Part shown: one piece after another, positions 54,596 through 64,000 of the stretch
How the letters are laid out: every line of letters starts with the position of its first letter
Position numbering within the stretch: the stretch's first letter is position 1
Assembly: GCA_037013495.1 (NCBI GenBank)
Contig: CM072808.1
Coordinates: 15,626,669 to 15,690,668, forward strand
Direction: 5' to 3'
From: Hippophae tibetana
Taxonomy: Eukaryota; Streptophyta; Magnoliopsida; Rosales; Elaeagnaceae
DNA: 64,000 nt
Notes under the pieces: model-generated
What the model was told of the DNA's origin: nothing
The model's database searches: none
Seen by the model: the letters and a program-made list of their open reading frames with translations, nothing else
Translations under genes and position numbers: made by a program

Positions 54596-55440
54596 TTAAC
54601 ATTTGGGGTATTTATTTCATGGGACCTTTTCCATCTTCTTAGGTTTATATGTATATTTTACTTACTATGGATTACGTGTCTAAATGGATGGAAGCTAAAG
54701 ACAGTAGAACTAATGACTCTAAAGTTGTTGTGGATTTTGTGAAGTGTAACATCTTTGCTAGGTTTGGAACATCAAGAGCTATCATCAGAAATGGTGGACT
54801 ACATTTTTTCAATAGGAGTTTTTAGGCCTTACCTAAAAAGTACAATGTTAACTTATCACCCATAGACAAGTAGACAAACTGAAGTGTTCTATAGAAATAT
54901 CAAGTCCATCTTTGAAAGGGAAATCAAACTAATAGGAAGAATTAGAGCTTGAAATTGGATGATGCATTATGGGCATATAAAATTCCAATTGGGATATCAT
55001 CATTCTGGTTGGTGTACTATAAACCTTGTCATCTACCATTTGAGTTAGAAATCAATTGTTTTAGGTAGTGAAATAATACAAAATGAACTTAAAATACACC
55101 AAAATACACCAAAAAAAAACAAATAAATGAGCTAGAGAAAATTAGAAATGATGCCTATGAAAGCTCAAAAGTTTACAAAGATAAAAAAAGGTGTTTAATG
55201 AGAGTATGATATCAAGGAAAGAGAGCATCATTGGCAATAAATTTCTCTTGTTCCATTCATTCCTTAAATTATCCTAGGTAAGTTAGTTCTCGTTGGGTCG
55301 ATCCATTTATTATTACTAATGTTCTCTCATGGTACCGTTGAAATATGAAGTCCAAGTACCGGTAAATAATTCAATGTTAAAGGACACAAATTGAAGCCAT
55401 ACTATAAACCTTATATACCAAACAATATAGAAGAGGTGAC
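54596..55440 (+). pseudogene. Integrase core remnant of element E
   Basis: IWGIYFMGPFPSS (54599) starts the core with Asp replaced by Tyr at the first catalytic position, then MDYVSKWMEA, FARFGTSRAII and RNGGLHFFN, where the second catalytic Asp is Asn. The tail has ERNDAYESSKVYKDKK-like text (about 55150) and FNVKGHKLKPYY (about 55375). The zinc-binding domain and all of RNase H are missing, so pol has an internal deletion of roughly 0.8 kb joined at about 54596. Confidence 0.8.
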
Positions 55441-55493
55441 TCTACACAAGTCAATATATTTGGATGGTTAAAGAAACATATGTGGTATTATCG

Positions 55494-55539
55494 AGCTATC
55501 AATGTTAAACCAAATGCTTTGTAAGAGGGAACTCACCAT
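55494..55539 (+). promoter_or_regulatory. Post-pol motif (element E copy)
   Basis: AATGTTAAACCAAATGCTTT is followed by GTAAGAGGGAACTCACCAT. The TGTTAAAC and GGGAACTCACCAT parts align with the other copies; the first stem is decayed. Confidence 0.65.
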
Positions 55540-55573
55540 ATTTGTTTTCTATTCCTTATATTTTAGATTACAA

Positions 55574-55632
<59 letters not shown>

Positions 55633-55645
55633 TGTGTGTGTGTGT

Positions 55646-55690
<45 letters not shown>

Positions 55691-56448
55691 TGTTTATGTA
55701 TGGATGTGTATGTATGTATGTACATATCTGCTTACAATGAGGATAATGTAAGAAATAGGTGTAGGGGAGTGTTAACATATCACTATCTTTATTTTTTTCT
55801 TTATTAGTTTAGCATGTTTTTAGATACATGTTTTAGGATTAGTTTTCTTTAGGTAGCATAATTTTTTTTTTCATTTTTTGTATTTGTTTATTACATTCTT
55901 AGGATAGTTTAGATTAATAGAAGGACTTAGAATCAATCACATGCTCTCTTTGTTTTCTGGTATCTGTGATCAAATAAGCTAAATAATGTTAGGTCAAAAA
56001 TGATAATGAATGTTGATAGTCTTGACCTTGTTTCTAAGACAAGATAAATTTATGATAATTTTACTCAAAAATTAAATGCACAATAACTAAATTGATGATA
56101 GAATAATCTATATCTATGAACTCATGAAAAATATTGTGATTTCCTTGGAACTTTGCTATACTTTTAATGAATAAGAATAGGTTGCTACAAATTTTCTTTA
56201 AGTTTATAAAGGAAAATGCTAAATGTATTTCTTGAAAATTAATTAAGGCTATAGGATTAACTTCTTTGGCTAAATTGTTCAACCCTTAATATTTTCTTTC
56301 TTTCAAGAACAACCCTTTTGGAGAGCAAATTTGAGAATACATGAGCCAATTTTTTATATCCACTCCTTACATTTGGAACCAAACACATTGGCCATACCCT
56401 ATAGTTCAAGAATAGGTGGAGTTACATGAAAAGAGAATAGATTCTATG
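55540..56448 (+). other. 3' untranslated sequence of element E
   Basis: It contains a GT microsatellite (55576-55694) and AT-rich sequence without recognisable coding content. Confidence 0.55.
55576..55694. repeat. (GT)n microsatellite, interrupted
   Basis: GT repeats with TATG interruptions, ending in TATG/TGTA repeats to about 55725. It gives spurious Cys-Val and Thr-His frames. Confidence 0.97.
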
Positions 56449-57348
56449 TGTAAGTCTCGTTGTACTCATGTTTCTGTGTTGGCTTCCTATGTACAAAACA
56501 TTGTGTCTATTTTCTTTTACATAGTGTAGCTTTATTCCTCTATGTAAGATTGGTTATTATGGATTGGTAATTAATACACACACATAGTTAGGCACACTTT
56601 GTATGAAAACATGTTTACACACACCACAGGGTTGGTTTTCATTGTATGCATGCTAGGTAAAGTATTTTTTTTTTTGGAAAGCAAGCATCCGAGTGAGCTA
56701 ATATTTTCACTTGTGATTTTTGGCATGTTTTGAGTGCGGGTATTTATGGATAGTACTCGAAATTTTTGGAAACAAAAAAATGCAACTTTTAACACCTTGC
56801 TACCAAGGTCGCCACCACCCTTGCCACCACCCTTAGGGAAGTGGTTGGAAATACACGCTCATTTTTCTCTTCTTTATCCCTCATTTAAGAACCAAAACTC
56901 TACCAAAATTCACTCTAAGATTTATATTTATTTTTGAAATTATTTTGGAGAAAATATATTCGAGTGTGAATCACTTAGTGAATTTAGTAATCAAATCATA
57001 GGTTGTATGCATATGTGGTTTGATTATGTGTCTCTCATACATGATTTGATTGAAATGGTGGATTATTTCTTCCTTGAGAGTATGAGTTGATACACTTCTA
57101 GTTACTTACCATTGGTTATCAATCACACCACACTGGGTGGTGTCGCCTATGAAGGATAGCTGAATTTAAGTGTTTAACCAAACGGTTGCAGAAGTAGCAA
57201 GTGAAGTGCAATAGTAGGCAGTTTGGATGGAGATCCTAAATAATACAGGTAATAATGGTTTTATTGTTTATTAGTGTTATAACATGTTTTACTATTTATT
57301 GAATTATTTGCTACTAAGTCTTTGCCTTAAGCAACTTGAGGATGTTAC

Positions 57349-57380
<32 letters not shown>

Positions 57381-57700
57381 ATATGGGTTTACCTCATTAT
57401 ATAGAATGTTATACATAATCACTTATTGAGCTAGTATAATTTGAGTTTTTTGTATATATGTCTCAACATATTAAAGTATAAACTCTTATTAGAAAACATT
57501 TATTATTTACTTACTTTCTGTTATTGATATATAATATATGTGATTAAAGTTATCTATTTTTTGATATTATGCTATATGCGATTCTATTATGTGTATTGTA
57601 TAAGTGTTTATATCCTTGTTTGTGTGAGTTAGAGTTGATTCCTTTAGGAGTTTATTTCTCCCTACCCTGGTTATATACCGGGTTATGAACTCTTTCACTA
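56449..57700 (+). repeat. Copia-type LTR copy F1
   Basis: It aligns in order with F2 (61116-62520): TGTAAGTC start, TTGTGTCTATTTTCTTTTAC, ACATGTTTACACACACCAC followed by GTATGCATGCTAGG, a region with AAGTGGTTGG, GAGGATGTTAC and a CTCCCTACCCTGGTTATATACC end. It lacks the TATA box that F2 keeps and holds an AT run at 57349-57374. I infer an LTR because the paired copies flank copia gag text; exact ends are unsure. Confidence 0.65.
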
Positions 57701-58321
57701 TGAAAATGTTAGAATAAGATTTTAGAGTATCAATTGTACTATAATTGATCAAATTCACAACATAAAAACATAGCCCCTACTACAATATGGTTCCAAAAAA
57801 ATAATATATATATTATAATAAGGGGATAAGATTAAAAGAGTTATAAAAAGAGATGTGTGTTACTAAAAAAAAGTGGCATAAATAAAATAAAAGAAGCTAA
57901 TAATGATGTTTGGGTCCAAAAATAATTATGACCCTATTTTATTAACATAATTGGTCTTATGACAGTACTATTTATAAGTCTCCTTCTCTTATTCCATGGA
58001 ACCATAAACTTTTGTCTCTTTTTTCCCTTTCATTTTATTAAACATAGCTACATATTATAACCAAATGAAAAACCTTTTGATTTTAAGGAATACTATTAAT
58101 GAGTAGAGATACCATCTTTAGGAAAATCCTATGGTATCCAATTTGATACTACATTAGATGTAGATGTATCAAAGGGACAATTAGAGATAAAACCTAACAT
58201 TTATTAGAATTTGAAACTATAATATTGTTGAGCCTCTGAAATAAAATGTCAAAAAAACTAATTCTCTTAATTTTACTTGTTGACTTTACTCCAGGACGCA
58301 AAGAGTAGGTGCGAGGGATTT
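57701..58321 (+). other. Non-coding stretch before LTR B'
   Basis: AT-rich, no coding content. The last 40 bases (GACTTTACTCCAGGACGC and AAAGAGTAGGTGCGAGGG) are the polypurine region of the LTR-B family, homologous to 19003-19043. The earlier part is unassigned. Confidence 0.5.
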
Positions 58322-59597
58322 TGATAAGTGTTATTTTATACATATTTTTAGATGTCAATTCTTTTATATTTATGTATATTTTATTATTATAATGAGTTAA
58401 AATTATTTATTTTTTATTTATTGAGAAAACATTAATTTTCTAGATCTTTTGAGATTTTTCTAGGATTTTTACGGATTTTTATTTATCAAGTGTATATATT
58501 TAGAAATATCTGTGGATGCAATTAGAAGGAAACAAATCCAACACATTTGCCACTTATGTGAATAGTGAACTCATAATCTCAGGATGTGACATGTGGCACT
58601 CTTTAATAACACCAATCCTAATACAACTCAAAAATAGATCAGTTTTTTGAATAAATAACACCCCATAAAATAAAGTAGTATTAGAATTGCATGGAAACTA
58701 AGAGAAAAATTTAGAAAAATATAAAAGTTATAGAATTAAGCTCGATTCAACAATTAAGAAAAAGAGGATTCAAGAAGCATATAAAATAGTTGAAGATCAT
58801 ATTCAAGAATATAAATCCTAAGATTTCTTCCCTTTTTTTTGTTTTCATAAATAATTTTATGAATTTATGTTAGCTATGAATAGATAATTTTATACTTAAA
58901 TGTGAGTGATTTCAAAGACTTAGATATAGATTACAATATTTAATAATATTTTTAATATTCTATTCAATTATTATTTTTAATTATGTATTAATTCTCACTT
59001 TTATTTATTGTATGAATTTATTTAATTATTTAAGTGTACAATGAAATAATCAAATTAATTTATCGTTAATCATTGTAGTTCATTAGGTACGTAATCACTT
59101 AAAAAATAGTGATAAATTGTTTGCAATGAGATTTAATACCCAAGATAATTAAACCAAGCTTGTGTGTTTAGCCTTAACCCAATTTGCTTTTCTAAAAATT
59201 AATGTTTTTGATAGATTAAATTTAGATAGTTTAATCTATATTTTCTATTTAAAAGAGTTGGATTAAGAGTTTGTTTAATTCAACAAATCTGTAAGAAGAT
59301 ATAGAGATTTTTTCTTTTGTGAATTTCTCTAAGTTGGTATAATCAAAAAATGGGAGAATAGGATACGTTTTTTGTTTATTTGCAATACATGCTAATGGTG
59401 GAGAATGATCTTGTAACCATTCTTTTATTTGAATCTTTATGATGAACTTTATATTTTATTTTTATTTTAGTTAGTATTTAGTTGTTAGATTTAATTTTTA
59501 TTTTACAAAACAAAACCCCTATTTTTAGTAAATAAGTGTTAGTTTTCAAAATCTTCTGTGAGAATGACCCTTACTTACTATATACTAAATAATGACA
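58322..59597 (+). repeat. LTR B' (3' LTR of element E family)
   Basis: It starts TGATAAGTG after a purine-rich tract and matches LTR B through CTTACTTACTATATACTAAAT at 59570-59590. The next bases AATGACA (59591-59597) give a TG...CA end; this part is missing from LTR B because CACTA I begins there. Confidence 0.82.
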
Positions 59598-59659
59598 TCT
59601 TAAGTAATTTAAATTAATGCTTAAATGGACTGTTCATTTAAAAATGCATCAGAAAGATC

Positions 59660-60790
59660 CTTTCTCTAAAGTTCAATAAAGGTAGTGGAGGCAACAAAGA
59701 AAAGCACCACTATATGACCAGTGATGAAGCTCCAACCAAGACGAAAAAGAGATGGAACTACTTGCACTATAGAAGAGAAATATCAAGTAGAATAGGCTTG
59801 ATGTAAGGGAGGAAATGCAAAGACGTGATGATGAAGGAGACAAACATCAAAAAATTGGCAAGGTAAACCAGATTAAGTGTTTTGAATGTAGCAAGCCCAG
59901 ATAAATAGTTCCCCATTATTTTCAAAGCAGAATCACTTAGGGAAAAAAGTGATAAAGGTTAAGATCATTATTTTGGATAGTAGTTGTAGTGCTGATGAGG
60001 ATGAAAGCAACTTTATTACCTTTATGGCATCAAAGTCTATAGAGGACACTTCCATTAAAGCCTCGACGTTAAGTAGACCTTTTTGGAAAAGATGAGGATG
60101 ATCAAGATGAGTTTTTGGGAGCATATCAAATTAAAAAATCCTTGAAAAAGACCTTTAAGTGCCTTGAAGAAAAGGAAAGGGAGTTGAGCCTGGTGAAAGC
60201 CATTTTTGAGGAAAAGAAATTCTAAATGAACCATTAGTAGGATGATCTCTCAAAGAAGTGTAACGCCATTCAAAAATGGTACAATAACCTAAAGGTTGAG
60301 TATAATTCAAATCTCTCCTGAATGAATCATCTGGTGGAAGAACTAAAAAAGCATAAGTCAAGGCAAGTAACTTATGATTGTCAGGTCTAACTTATCTGAA
60401 TATCAAGTTAATCAAATCACTCTTCTAAAAAATATGGTCATTATTCAAGAAAGCAAAAGGAGTATTTGTCACATATTCTATCTATAAAAGATGAGGATCT
60501 GGTTAAGCTTTAAGAAAAACTTAAGGATCTTGGCTATTTTGTTAGATTCTTGGAGACTTCCATTAAGGAAAAAGAAAAAGAAGATCTCATTAGAGCCTTT
60601 GGTGACAAACAATCTAAGTTGGAAGAGGAGTTGGAACACTCTAAGAGTAATGTAAAAAAGTTTATATTGGGAGCTTAGAAGTTGGATGAGATTATGAGCA
60701 ACAACAAAGTACCTAAGGAAAAAAGTGGCCAAGGATTTGTAGAAGGGGTTTCTACCACTACTATTGCTGGCCAAAAGTTCATCAAGCTAT
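59660..60790 (+). pseudogene. gag: Ty1/copia gag remnant
   Basis: Degenerate frames contain GKVNQIKCFECSKPR (about 59856), a CCHC knuckle that keeps CX2C but has lost its last Cys, and an acidic stretch SSCSADEDESNFITFMAS. Then follow coiled-coil-like text (CLEEKERELSLVKAIFEEKK, CNAIQKWYNNLKVEYNSN, HLVEELKKHKS) and LDEIMSNNKVPKEKSGQGF at about 60680. This arrangement of knuckle, acidic segment and long coiled coil is typical of plant copia gag proteins. No integrase or reverse transcriptase follows before F2. Confidence 0.7.
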
Positions 60791-61115
60791 GGCCATAGAT
60801 CCAAAGTTTGCAGCCACTCCCAATTGTAAGTATGTGGCTTCATCTTAGCCATGCTCTTCTACTAAGGTGAACACTACACCTCATACTACTATGTCTTGTT
60901 GTATCGATGACAATCTCCTACCCTTACCAAAACTTTTTGTATCGATTTCTCACCATTATACTAAATGTAGGTAGTTGAGATATCACTATGGGAAAATACT
61001 ACTCATCCTCATGTGAAAATTAATATTAGTACCATTTCCTCTTCCTTCTTTCCTTGTGCTTCTCCTTGGAGTCAAAAACCCCAATTTTCTCAATCTTATA
61101 GATTTTCTTGTCATA
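60791..61115 (+). other. Unassigned stretch before LTR F2
   Basis: It may continue the gag remnant (Ser/Pro/Thr-rich frames with stops); I recognise no domain in it. Confidence 0.4.
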
Positions 61116-62520
61116 TGTAAGTCCTAAAGTCCTTTGTGTCTGTGTTAGCTTCTTGTATGCAAAACACAGAGTCTATTTATTTTACTTAGTGTATTTTTCT
61201 TCCTCTTTGTAAGGTTGGTTACTAACGATCAGTAATACACACATACATATAGTTAGGTACACTTTATATATGAACATGTTTACACACACCACGGAGTTCA
61301 TTTTTATAGTATGCATGCTAGGCTTTGTTGTGGTTTTTAGAAATAAATTTGACATTTTTTGCTCATGTTTTTATTTCATTTTGGGTACTCGTATTTATGG
61401 AAATTAATTTTCAAATTTGGAAATAAAATTGAATTTTTTGACACCTCAACGAGGACCTTAACAAACCCCTCGTCGGATCCCCAAGGAGGTGGTTAGTGCA
61501 AACCCTTGGTGATTTTGGCCATGAACTTGGATGAGTTCTATAAATACCCCTCTTCTTTCTCATCCAAAAAAAAAAATGTAGCAAAGCTCTATCAAATTGA
61601 CATCTCATTTTCTATTTTTAGATCACTATTACCTTGAATGGTGTTTGGTATTAATGATTCATGAATGAGAGAGAAAAACTATTCCCTTTAGTGGTGAGTA
61701 TTCAAGGTAGTGTTTATGAGTGGGTTTTAGGTGAGAAGCCTGTGTAGCGGTGAGCCATGTGTCGATCGATAGTTCTAGAATGCAATATTTTTCTCAAGTG
61801 GGGAGGCTATGTGACGATGAGCCATGTGTGAGCTGGTAGTTGCTAAGATGCAACATTTTCCAGAGGTTATGGGTCTATATGGTGGTAAGCCATGTGTTCA
61901 GCTAAGGGTTATGGGAATATATGGTTGAATGTGTTTCATACATTGATTATTGGGAGTTCTTGATCTAGTGCAGTTCCCATATTTGGTGCTTTACTTTTTG
62001 GTCACTTATTGATCTTCAATTACTAATCACAGTAGATTAAGTACTATTGGCTTTGGAGGAAATTCAGGTTCATGTATTAGAACAACTCGTTGCAGAGGTA
62101 GCAAGCAAGGGTAGTAATAGGAAATTCAGACAGAGGTCCTAACTGATAGAGATATTTATGGTTTTATTTCTATCAAAGTTGTATATATTTATTGCTTAGT
62201 GGATTTTTTTGCTACAGAGTGGTCGTCATAAGCAACCCAAGGATGTTACCACATAGGCAAGGGTTTTCTATGTGGTTACCTCATTAAATATGTTGTTTTA
62301 TATGATTTGATTGTGTGTCAGTATAATCTGAGTTTCTATCAATTATGTACCAACATACTAAATTTAGACTCTAGTTAGATAGCTTATTTGTTATATGTTG
62401 TCACATGCTTTCTTTCTTTTCTATGTAGCATGTCACTTTATGCAAGTGTGGTATGAGTCTCGATAAGTCAGTATCTCCTTACACTGGTTATGTACCAAAT
62501 ATTAGACTTTCTATTGGTTT
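61116..62520 (+). repeat. Copia-type LTR copy F2
   Basis: It aligns with F1. It keeps a promoter-like CTATAAATACCCC at 61538-61550, followed by a CT-rich stretch. A block with GTGAGCCATGTGT-type repeats (61750, 61815, 61885) occurs three times. Its end is CTCCTTACACTGGTTATGTACC (about 62490) plus about 20 bases. Confidence 0.65.
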
Positions 62521-62539
62521 GATGTGTTAAGTATGATTG

Positions 62540-64000
62540 CATGCTATGAGAATATAATCATCTCTTACTCATTACAAATTCATTCGTGCATTTACGAGCT
62601 ATTTTAAAATATAAATTTTGTGCAACAAATTTTTGACGTTCTTGATGTCTTAGTTTTAAAAAATTAATAACTTAGCATTGTTAAGTTTTTATCAAAGTTG
62701 CCCAAGAGGAATAGCGTTTTAAATTTTTATTATCAAAAATCTTTAAAAAAAATTTAATATTCATTATTTTTATTTTTATTATATTTCTTATTTTTTGTTG
62801 TAATAAAAATATTTAAATATATTTGAAGAGATCTCTTAAAATAATTTTTAAAAAAATAATAAAAAAACTAAAAATTAATGTTTCATTTATAAGTTGACCT
62901 TAGATGTTAATAACAAAAAAAACTAAAAAACTAAAAAATCAAAAAAATTAATAAATATCTCATTTATTATTTGACTTTGAAAATATCTAGAATACTAATT
63001 TACTTTAAAAACTTTTAAAAAAATAAAAATTTTGAAAATATAAAAAAATATCTATCTTATTTGTTAGTTTCTTTAAATATTAAATAAAAAAAATTTAAAA
63101 CAAAACATATATATCATAGATTATGTTTTATTTTTATTCTAACTATTTTCTTTTAGTTGACTTAGACATTTATTATTAACTTAATTTTTTTGAGAATTTT
63201 TATTTTAATATTTTTGTGTACTTAATTTAATTTATGTTTTAACTTTATTTTCTTTTTCTTTTCTTTTCTTTTATTAATTTATTTTTATCTATTTACCAAC
63301 TTTATCTTTTTTTATTTTTTATTTTTGTTAACAATTTTTATTTAGTATTTCTATGTACTAACTTGTATAATATACTTTACTATTTTTTTGTATTTAACTT
63401 GTATTATTATTTGTATCATATGTTGTATGTTATAATTATTTATTTAACTTGTATTATTGTATAATAAATAATTTGTATCTTATATATTGTGTTTATTCCT
63501 ATATATCTTCTTATTTTATTTTATATTTATTATTATTCTTTTATTTATTTATTTATTTTTATTTATTTTTTGCTAATTTTGTATTATTAAAAATAAAAAC
63601 AATCTAAGCTACATCATGATTGTTTTTGCTTGTCACTACATGGGGCGAGGAAAACATATATGCATATGGGTCGTTATTTCAATACGTTGAGTTCTATTTT
63701 TGCTGCGATGAATTTTTAAACTAAAAATCTTATAATATACGTTTCAAATCAAACCATACAAATTTTCTCTCTCCTCAATTAATATTTTATTTGAAAACAA
63801 AATAAGAAGATGTGGAAAACTGAGCTCCACCTTTTGTTTGGGCTTTATTTTTAGGTTCTTTTACTTTATGTTATTTTTATTTTTATGTTTTATGTTTTCT
63901 ATTATTTTATATTTAATATATTTTATTTTATGTTATTTTCATTTTATATAATTTATTTTAGTTTATTTTATTTCCTTTTTTGCAATCCGGTGTTTATTTT
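62540..64000 (+). mobile_element. Element J: end of an A/C-type LTR and leader
   Basis: 62550-62683 aligns with the last 150 bases of LTR A (CATTTACGAGCTATT, cf. CACTTATGAGCTATT). AGTTTTTATCAAAGTTGCCC (62683-62702) occupies the PBS position, and GGAATAGCGTTTTAAATTT (62708) matches the leaders of A and C. The rest to 64000 is very A/T-rich and non-coding. The final 120 bases resemble sequence that follows pol in element A (about 17780-17860), so gag-pol may be deleted; this is uncertain. Confidence 0.6.

Larger units (their letters stand above)
51640..58321 (+). mobile_element. Element E: decayed Ty3/gypsy element, 5' end missing
   Basis: It starts in the middle of gag, directly after the truncated CACTA I, and continues through protease, reverse transcriptase, an integrase core and a post-pol motif to 3' untranslated sequence and LTR B' (58322). 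Its LTR family is that of LTR B (19046-20349), which lies on the other side of CACTA I. The simplest reading is that I inserted at the end of LTR B, and a later deletion removed the right end of I together with the PBS and the gag start of E. The 3' untranslated part is interrupted by F1 (56449-57700). Confidence 0.7.

Noticed and set aside
55502..55807. Cys-Val repeat open frames on both strands
   Set aside because: Translation of the interrupted GT microsatellite; no start context or homology.

Overview
This window is AT-rich nuclear DNA from a flowering plant and consists almost entirely of nested, decayed transposable elements. I recognise no host gene and no tRNA, rRNA or CRISPR array. 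The plant assignment rests on Athila-like Ty3/gypsy LTR retrotransposons with primer-binding sites complementary to the 3' end of plant tRNA-Asp, on two En/Spm (CACTA) DNA transposons whose ends read CACTACTACAA, and on Ty1/copia remnants. I cannot name the species. Every coding region carries stops, frameshifts or deletions, so all are called pseudogenes.

Layout, left to right. 1-7549: element 1, an Athila-like element (+) with both LTRs, gag and protease, but no reverse transcriptase or RNase H; the 5' LTR is cut by the window edge. 7550-9050: the rest of an older LTR (family A') into which element 1 appears to have inserted. 9051-10160: element D, an inverted gag-protease remnant (-). 10161-19045: element A (+), LTR plus decayed gag-pol. 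19046-20349: LTR B, a different family from the LTR at the left of element A. 20350 to about 51640: CACTA transposon I, which begins exactly where LTR B stops and is broken at its right end. About 51640-58321: element E (+), whose 3' LTR (B', 58322-59597) is the same family as LTR B. Copia-type LTR copies (F1, F2) and a copia gag remnant lie at 56449-62520. From about 62540 to the end is the LTR end and leader of one more A/C-type element (J).

Nesting inside CACTA I. A second CACTA element, H (23789-48639), sits in the second gene of I. H in turn carries two LTR retrotransposons: G (26340-31087, minus strand) in its transposase gene, and C (37954-48594, plus strand) in its right subterminal region. 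For G, H and C I can read the target-site duplications (TTATA; GGA/GGG; GGTCA/AGTCA), and removing each insert restores a continuous reading frame or subterminal repeat. This gives the insertion order LTR B, then I, then H, then G and C.

The most unusual object is element G. It has a normal 5' LTR, PBS and gag-protease, but its 3' LTR is absent. In its place is a near-perfect inverted copy of about 296 bp of its own 3' region, ending exactly at the target-site duplication. Other notable points are an inverted segment inside the 5' LTR of element C, two gag genes in tandem in element C, a hairpin-bearing motif shared by six copies just after pol, and a G-box cluster in the U3 region of element 1. 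I found no evidence for a new host or defence system. The novelty lies in transposon rearrangements and conserved non-coding motifs.
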